Source: Sequoia sempervirens
Taxonomy: Eukaryota > Streptophyta > Pinopsida > Cupressales > Cupressaceae
Direction of reading: 5' to 3'
Assembly: GCA_007258455.2 (NCBI GenBank)
Contig: VDFB02000002.1
Span: 1 to 64,000, forward strand
Length of the DNA: 64,000 nt
The position numbers and the translations under genes were made by a program. The notes beneath the pieces are model-generated. The model was not told the DNA's origin. It did no database searches and was given only the letters and a program-made list of their open reading frames with translations. Numbering within the stretch: position 1 is the stretch's first letter; every line of letters begins with the position of its first letter. Below, in pieces: positions 59,359 to 64,000 of the stretch.

Positions 59359-59697
59359 GAAATGATATTTTTTATAAACATCTAAGTGATATTACATTGG
59401 AGCTCTTTGTGCCCACTATACATACACGGTGGAATGCCCAAAATCAAGATTTAAAAGATGAGCTCATTAACCGTTTAGTTGTGCTATTCGGTGATAAACA
59501 TTCAATTTAAACAAGGTCCTTAAGAAATTTGGTACCTATCTAAAGTATGTGATAGATCAATATAGGTCACATTTAGAGAAGAACAAAAAGTACGAGTGTC
59601 CCCCCATGATTCCAAAGAGGGAGTGTAAGGACCTGGTGTCGAACAGAAACATGAAGGCTGAAAATAAAAAATGAAAGACACCACTGGGCGAAGGAAG
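59359..59697 (+). pseudogene. SET/transposase-like gene, exon 5 (Ptta/En-Spm-like)
   Basis: Between ATTTTGTAG and AAG|GTATGTG. The first two bases complete the Gly codon begun by exon 4. Text includes DITLELFVPTIHTRWN, then after a base loss near 59505 KVLKKFGTYLKYVIDQYRSH, PPMIPKREC and one TGA near 59673. The layout (Trp, conserved K-Y-R-L helix, PP-IP, then K/R-rich and H-GS) is that of the plant Ptta/En-Spm transposase family (Transposase_24 type). Confidence 0.55.
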
Positions 59698-59780
59698 GTA
59701 TGTGATACTATAAAAAATGTAATTATATACTGATTAACCTTTCTTTTTACATAATCTAATGTATTTCAAACTTTTCATAG

Positions 59781-59877
59781 GTTTCCCAACACATCGAAGG
59801 CAACAAAGGCAAGACTAGAAAAACACCGGCAGCACAAACTTGGCTCTGGTGGTTATATGAAATTAGCTACACAAATT
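59781..59877 (+). pseudogene. SET/transposase-like gene, exon 6
   Basis: Between CTTTTCATAG and ATT|GTAAGT; its first base completes the Arg codon of exon 5. Fully open: FPNTSKATKARLEKHRQHKL then GSGGYMKLATQI. The K-A-R-L-H-GS-GY pattern is the conserved C-terminal block of Ptta/En-Spm-type transposase domains. Ends in phase 0. Confidence 0.6.
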
Positions 59878-59982
59878 GTAAGTATCAATAAATAAAATAT
59901 TGCATCCAAATAATAAATTGAAAACAATTTTGGTTTTATCACACCATAGAAGCGAAATTCATGATCTTATGCAAAAATGCAG

Positions 59983-60114
59983 GGCTTTGAATTCAATAGA
60001 GTTCCCACAGAAGAGGACCTAAATATTTCCTTCCAACAAGGCTATGGAGCTGTGGTTGAATGCCTATGAGTCTTGACTGGGAAAACAAAATCTTCCACTG
60101 CATCCAACGTGCAG
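59983..60114 (+). pseudogene. SET/transposase-like gene, exon 7
   Basis: Between AAAAATGCAG and CAG|GTAAAT, 44 codons, phase 0 at both ends, one TGA at 60067 (place of Arg). Reads GFEFNRVPTEEDLNISFQQG, then YGAVVECL and KSSTASNVQ. Confidence 0.55.
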
Positions 60115-60213
60115 GTAAATAAACTCAATAATGTTTATTTAAAATTTAATACTTGTGGAATCTATTCAATACTAGTTTCCACCATAAAGTAATTATATGC
60201 CTATTTGTTTCAG

Positions 60214-60337
60214 ACATACAAGCAGTGATAATACTACACAACATTGGAATGCAACCTGGTGAGGGTGGAGCACAACTTATAGATGAAGGTCATGGTGTGC
60301 ATCCCGATACTGGATGTATTCATGTGCTATAGAAAAC
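60214..60337 (+). pseudogene. SET/transposase-like gene, exon 8
   Basis: After TTTGTTTCAG. One frame is open for about 38 codons (IQAVIILHNIGMQPGEGG, then DEGHGVHPDTG) to a TAG near 60330, followed by a possible donor AAC|GTAGTA. The reading frame does not follow directly from exon 7, so this boundary is less sure. Confidence 0.4.
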
Positions 60338-60355
60338 GTAGTATGGATTAATACA

Positions 60356-60850
60356 ATTAAACATCTTTAATTGCAATTGGTGTATTAATTAATGTATCCT
60401 TTCGTGTTTCAAATTTAGAGCATGTAGAGTGTGATCAACATGTTGAGCATGATCAAGCTAGAGAAGATCAGGAAGATGATGTGGCCCCATCGGGTAAAGA
60501 GGACCACTCTAATGTTCTTTTAAACATATTTAATTGCAATTGGTGTATTAATTAATGTAACCTTTCATGTTTCAACTTTAGAGCATGTAGATCATGATCA
60601 ACGTGTTGAGAATGATTAGGCTAGAGAAGATCAGGAACATGATGTGGCCCCATCAGGTAAAGATGACCACTCTAATGTTCTTTTAAACATATTTAATTTC
60701 AATTGGTGTATTAATTAATGTAACCTTTCATGTTTCAACTATAGATCAACATTTAGAGGTTGTTTAACATGTTGAGCATGAGTCTATAAGAGAAGTTCAG
60801 GAACATGATGTACCCATCAAGCAAAGAGAACCACTCTAATGTTATTTTAA
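60356..60850 (+). repeat. Three tandem exon-plus-intron cassettes (~163 bp)
   Basis: Each unit has an intron-like stretch ending CATGTTTCAA-TTTAG, then an exon-like stretch with GAGCATGTAG and GATCAGGAASATGATG, then CCATCGG|GTAAAG. Units start near 60418, 60581 and 60745. The exon part encodes Glu/His/Asp-rich text such as EHDQAREDQE. Each repeat carries its own acceptor and donor, so exon number could vary. Confidence 0.75.
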
Positions 60851-60919
60851 TTGATGAAATACTTGCAACAATAATAATAAAAACATATGTATCAATTTAA
60901 CATTTCTTTGTTATTGCAG

Positions 60920-61037
60920 GATACCCCCCATGCAGTGACATCCGTGTAGTGAGCACATGACTAGGCGTACATTAAGATAGCGAGCAGAGGGTAGAACAAC
61001 TAAAGGGGGGATAGATGATTTAGAAAATGATACTCCA
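60920..61037 (+). pseudogene. SET/transposase-like gene, probable last exon
   Basis: After TTGTTATTGCAG. One frame contains HMTRRTLR, a TAG, then RAEGRTTKGGIDDLENDTPV and a TAG at about 61037. A basic-then-acidic C-terminus is plausible. Confidence 0.4.
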
Positions 61038-61568
61038 GTTTAGATTTTTTTAGCTTTAGAAAAGAAACAAAAAAAAAAGTGATTGTAATCATATCATGAC
61101 AACCATATTTTTGATAATATGTAAAAACTGAAAGAATGAATGTTATATTTTATTAATGGATGAATGAATGATTAATGTTATATGATTAGGTATGGGGAAT
61201 TGAGAGTGATGTGAGGGGGGGGAAGGGGCCAAATGAGCTTCCACTATTACATGGTTGGCCCTATTAAGTAGAGAATATTAAACTATTCTCAAAACAAAGA
61301 GAATCTAAATAAGGTAATGCACTTTTCAATATAAGAAATGCATCATTTGAAGGATCAAAACAATATGCAAAGATAAAAGAAAGTGCTAAATTTTCACTAT
61401 GGTTGCAGAAAAATGATTCATTATACCCTGAATACATGCTTTGCATCATAATTTGAAGTCGTTTCCATTCCAATGTTCTGAGTTTAGTTTTTTTGTATAG
61501 CTTTGTATGAATACCACATTGTGTTGTGTGTGGATTTGGTTGTAAAGCTTTGTTTCTTCTGTTTTTAG
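61038..61568. other. Non-coding spacer
   Basis: AT-rich. Ends in TTGTTTCTTCTGTTTTTAG, a strong acceptor for the next exon. Confidence 0.5.
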
Positions 61569-61732
61569 TGGTGACATAACTCTAAAATTTGACTTTTGTG
61601 CATAACAAGTTAGTTGAAAAATTGATAGCTCTGAAGGGTTTAGAGGCTCGATTGAGATAGATACAGGGATATTTGGATCTTGTTGTTGATGGGAGGCTTC
61701 CACTTAACCATGAAATTTTTTACCATCTACAG
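61569..61732 (+). pseudogene. RPN8: RPN8 (26S proteasome lid subunit) exon
   Basis: Between acceptor TCTGTTTTTAG and donor CAG|GTATGC. Reads NKLVEKLIALKGLEARLR, a TAG, then [20 protein letters not shown] and LQ. This is the segment after the MPN domain of plant RPN8/PSMD7, a non-catalytic lid subunit; the splice site after YHLQ precedes the expected next exon with DVFNLLPNLN, which I did not find. The 5' part has two further stops and does not align well. A single decayed exon, so a gene fragment, unless its partners lie outside the window. Confidence 0.75.
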
Positions 61733-63061
61733 GTATGCAAAAATTTCTCTACTTACATTCATTCTTGATCATAAATGTTCAAAATGATATTAATGCTTCA
61801 AAATTAAGATTTGTTTCATTGTTATAATGATCAAAATGTTATAATTTTCTATACATTCAAGCATTCTCTTGCCCCCTACCCTTTACTCTCTCCCTTGTCC
61901 TTTTAAGAATTTTCTTTGTCATAAAAGATTCACATTTTTGTCTCATTTACACAAATTTATCTGAAGCTCTAGGAGTGAATAAATTAACATATGCAAAAGA
62001 TGATGGATTATGTCTAATAAAATTTTCATCTTATAGCTAATTAAATCCTTAATATTTGAATAGTTTAGAGATCGAATAATTCATATATATGCATGTGTAG
62101 CAATAAGGGAGCACTGGTATTTCTTGGAATTGCATTTAGGGAATTGTTTTCTCTTATACCTACCCTCGGCTAGACATGGATGCATATAATATTGGTTTCT
62201 AGGTTTTTTCTGTAAGTAGTTAATTTCATAGAGGAAGACTAAAATCTTCTTAATGTCCTGCCAGGTGTGAAAGTATATGAATCACTTGCTGAAGGCACCA
62301 TTTTGTATTCATCCAAAAATTGGTTTCTTCTTTTTTTTTGTTTCTTGCATGCATCTTTTTTAGGCTCTAGAGATGTAGCTTGACTCTTTCCTTTGTAATT
62401 TTCATCTATTTTGATGATTACAGTAGTTTTTCCTTATAATTTTTTATGTAGATCTGTTTGTAACCTTATTTTCTACCAATCAATTTGCAAACCAGTCACA
62501 TATTAAGGACCATTTCACTAACTTGTAGTCATCCATTACTTCATATGTTGTAGGTTGTGTCTATGTGCCAATAAATCCTGATGATTGTGAGAACTTTAAT
62601 CCTACAAGTGTACCCACTCTTTCTCAAGTAAAAGTATTAGCTTATTTTATAGTACTTTAAATGGTTAATTGGAGGTGCTTCTTTAGATCTGAGATAGTTA
62701 AACCCTGGATTAAAATATGGTATTAGATGGGCAGTATAATGATAAAATTGAGGTCCATTGAACACAAGCTCTATTCTCTTGACACTGCTCAACATTTTCC
62801 TCACACATTTTCTCGTCAATCGAGATGTTTCTTATCTCCTTCCCTTGTTAGCCCTTGGTTGTTCTAAAGTGTAATGCTTTTTCTATACATCTTGCAGTTT
62901 GTATGTATGATTAGTTGTCTCTTATGAAGCATGGATAACCTTTCATGGAATATTTGTTGTGACTAGACAATTGCCAAATGTGTAAGAATAATCATTTAAT
63001 TTGTATGGAAGTAAGTCTTTTTCATATTATTTGACTTGGTATTGTAAAATTGTCTTTGTAG
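61733..63061. other. AT-rich interval between two gene fragments
   Basis: No RPN8 or kinesin exon seen. Ends with TTGTCTTTGTAG, an acceptor. Confidence 0.45.
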
Positions 63062-63098
63062 GATTCTCTAGGGGGGAACAACAGAACTGTGATGATAG
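63062..63098 (+). pseudogene. Kinesin motor-domain exon
   Basis: A 37-bp stretch between ATTGTCTTTGTAG and ATAG|GTAGAT encodes DSLGGNNRTVMI plus one base (G, giving Ala with a usual next exon). DSLGGN-RTVMIA is the conserved late segment of the kinesin motor domain, after the YRDSKLTRLL motif, and plant kinesins commonly have an intron right before this Asp. The family (kinesin-4 or -8 type) is uncertain. Short, so chance similarity is not excluded. Confidence 0.5.
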
Positions 63099-63339
63099 GT
63101 AGATTTGTAAAACACCATAAATCATTTGGCATTATCAATATATTGCTTATAGAATAATCTATGCAAGTAGAATGGAATGTGCAATGAAAATTGGTCTCAA
63201 ATTCAAATATGAATATAAGTACATTACACAAGAAGATGGTATCTATTCTATGATTTAAAGAACCCAAAAATAAGAAAATTAATAGGTTACATCTATTTAC
63301 TTACTCTTAGACACTTTTTTAATTAGCGAGACCCTCAAA

Positions 63340-64000
63340 ATGTCTTGTTGATAACCAACAGTGTTCAAAACTTTTGAAGAGGTCAGATCAGTGTGACATT
63401 GGATATGTCTCGCCAATGAAACTCATCGACAAGACATGGACTATTAGAGTGAGTTTTCTATCCTGTGTTGATGATTGATCTCTCACTGATGGGTTAGGCT
63501 ATGGTGGTTATTGCCAAGAGTCTCCGTAATGACATGGTGTAGGTCTATTTAAAACTCCTAAAGAGGTCAGATCGGTGTGACATTGAATCTTTCTTGTCGA
63601 CGAAATTCATCAACAAGACATGGACTATCATAGTGAGTTTTCTATCCTGTGCTAATGATTGATCTCTCACCGATGGGTTGGCTTCGGTGGTCATCACCAA
63701 GAGTCTCCACAATGATAGGTCTATTTAAAACTCTTGCAGAGGTTAGATCGGTGTGACATTAGATCTGTCTTGCCAAGAGAAGTCATCAACAAGACATGGA
63801 CTATCGGAGTGGGTTTTCTATCCTACTCCAATGATTGATCTCTCACCGATGGGTTGGCTTTAATGGTCATCACCAAGAGTCTCCACGATGACATGGTGTA
63901 GGTCTATTTAAAATTCCTGTAGAGGTCATATCAATGTGACATTGGATCTATCTTGTCAACGGAAGTCATCGGCAAGACATGTACTATCAGAGTGTTTTCT
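63340..64000 (+). repeat. ~182-bp tandem repeat, runs off the window
   Basis: GAGGTCAGATCRGTGTGACATT recurs near 63379, 63563, 63739 and 63922 (periods 176-184 bp). Each unit also has CATCAACAAGACATGGACTA, TTTTCTATCCTG and GATTGATCTCTCACCGATGG. Open at the right edge. Confidence 0.92.

Overview
The window reads as nuclear DNA of a large plant genome. It is AT-rich, low in CpG and dominated by LTR retrotransposons with plant-type primer-binding sites, tandem satellites and telomere-like repeats. Only scattered exons of ordinary plant genes appear, separated by very long introns or lying in decayed fragments. The gene pieces (an ABCI-type soluble ABC protein, a TNL-type LRR, proteasome subunit RPN8, a kinesin motor) are all plant families. 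A gymnosperm is my best guess, because full-length retrotransposons sit inside giant introns and decay looks slow and methylation-driven; the species cannot be read from the sequence. No tRNA, rRNA or CRISPR array was recognised.

Region 1-8778 is built around a ~148-bp satellite (1-212, 4613-5900, 6840-8778) with a second ~290-bp tandem family embedded at 5905-6838; 213-4612 is mostly non-coding with a few exon-like pieces. At 8778 the satellite abruptly cuts the exon of an ABCI19/20/21-like gene on the minus strand. Two further exons (9311-9362 and 25520-25680) fit it in sequence, splice sites and phase. The 16-kb intron between the last two holds a complete Ty3/gypsy chromovirus (12085-23852, TSD CAAAG, LTRs over 3 kb) whose 5' LTR was later hit by a 791-bp TIR element, plus a remnant of a Tat-like pol gene.

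From 26297 to 33354 lies a minus-strand non-chromoviral Ty3/gypsy element with one 433-bp LTR, a Gag with three intact and one broken zinc knuckle, and no recognisable 3' LTR. From 36684 to 42545 lies a complete minus-strand Ty1/copia element (TSD ACCAT) that splits an open frame. Between 42.9 and 45.8 kb are unidentified exon-like segments, an LRR fragment and a CpG-richer pocket resembling a gene start.

The right part holds a 3-kb telomere-like array with a 1.1-kb higher-order duplication (46845-49915), AT-rich tandems, a GA/CT strand-switch tract and a 43-bp minisatellite. It also holds a decayed but phase-consistent multi-exon gene (57491-61037) joining a SET domain to a Ptta/En-Spm-like transposase region. 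Its 3' part contains three tandem exon-plus-intron cassettes. Downstream are single exons of RPN8 and a kinesin on the same strand, and the window ends in a ~182-bp tandem repeat.

No intact host gene is present. The strongest general pattern is nonsense decay by changes that look like C-to-T (CAG, CAA or CGA to stop) with few frameshifts, in both the mobile elements and the SET gene. This is what methylated, silenced DNA would accumulate.
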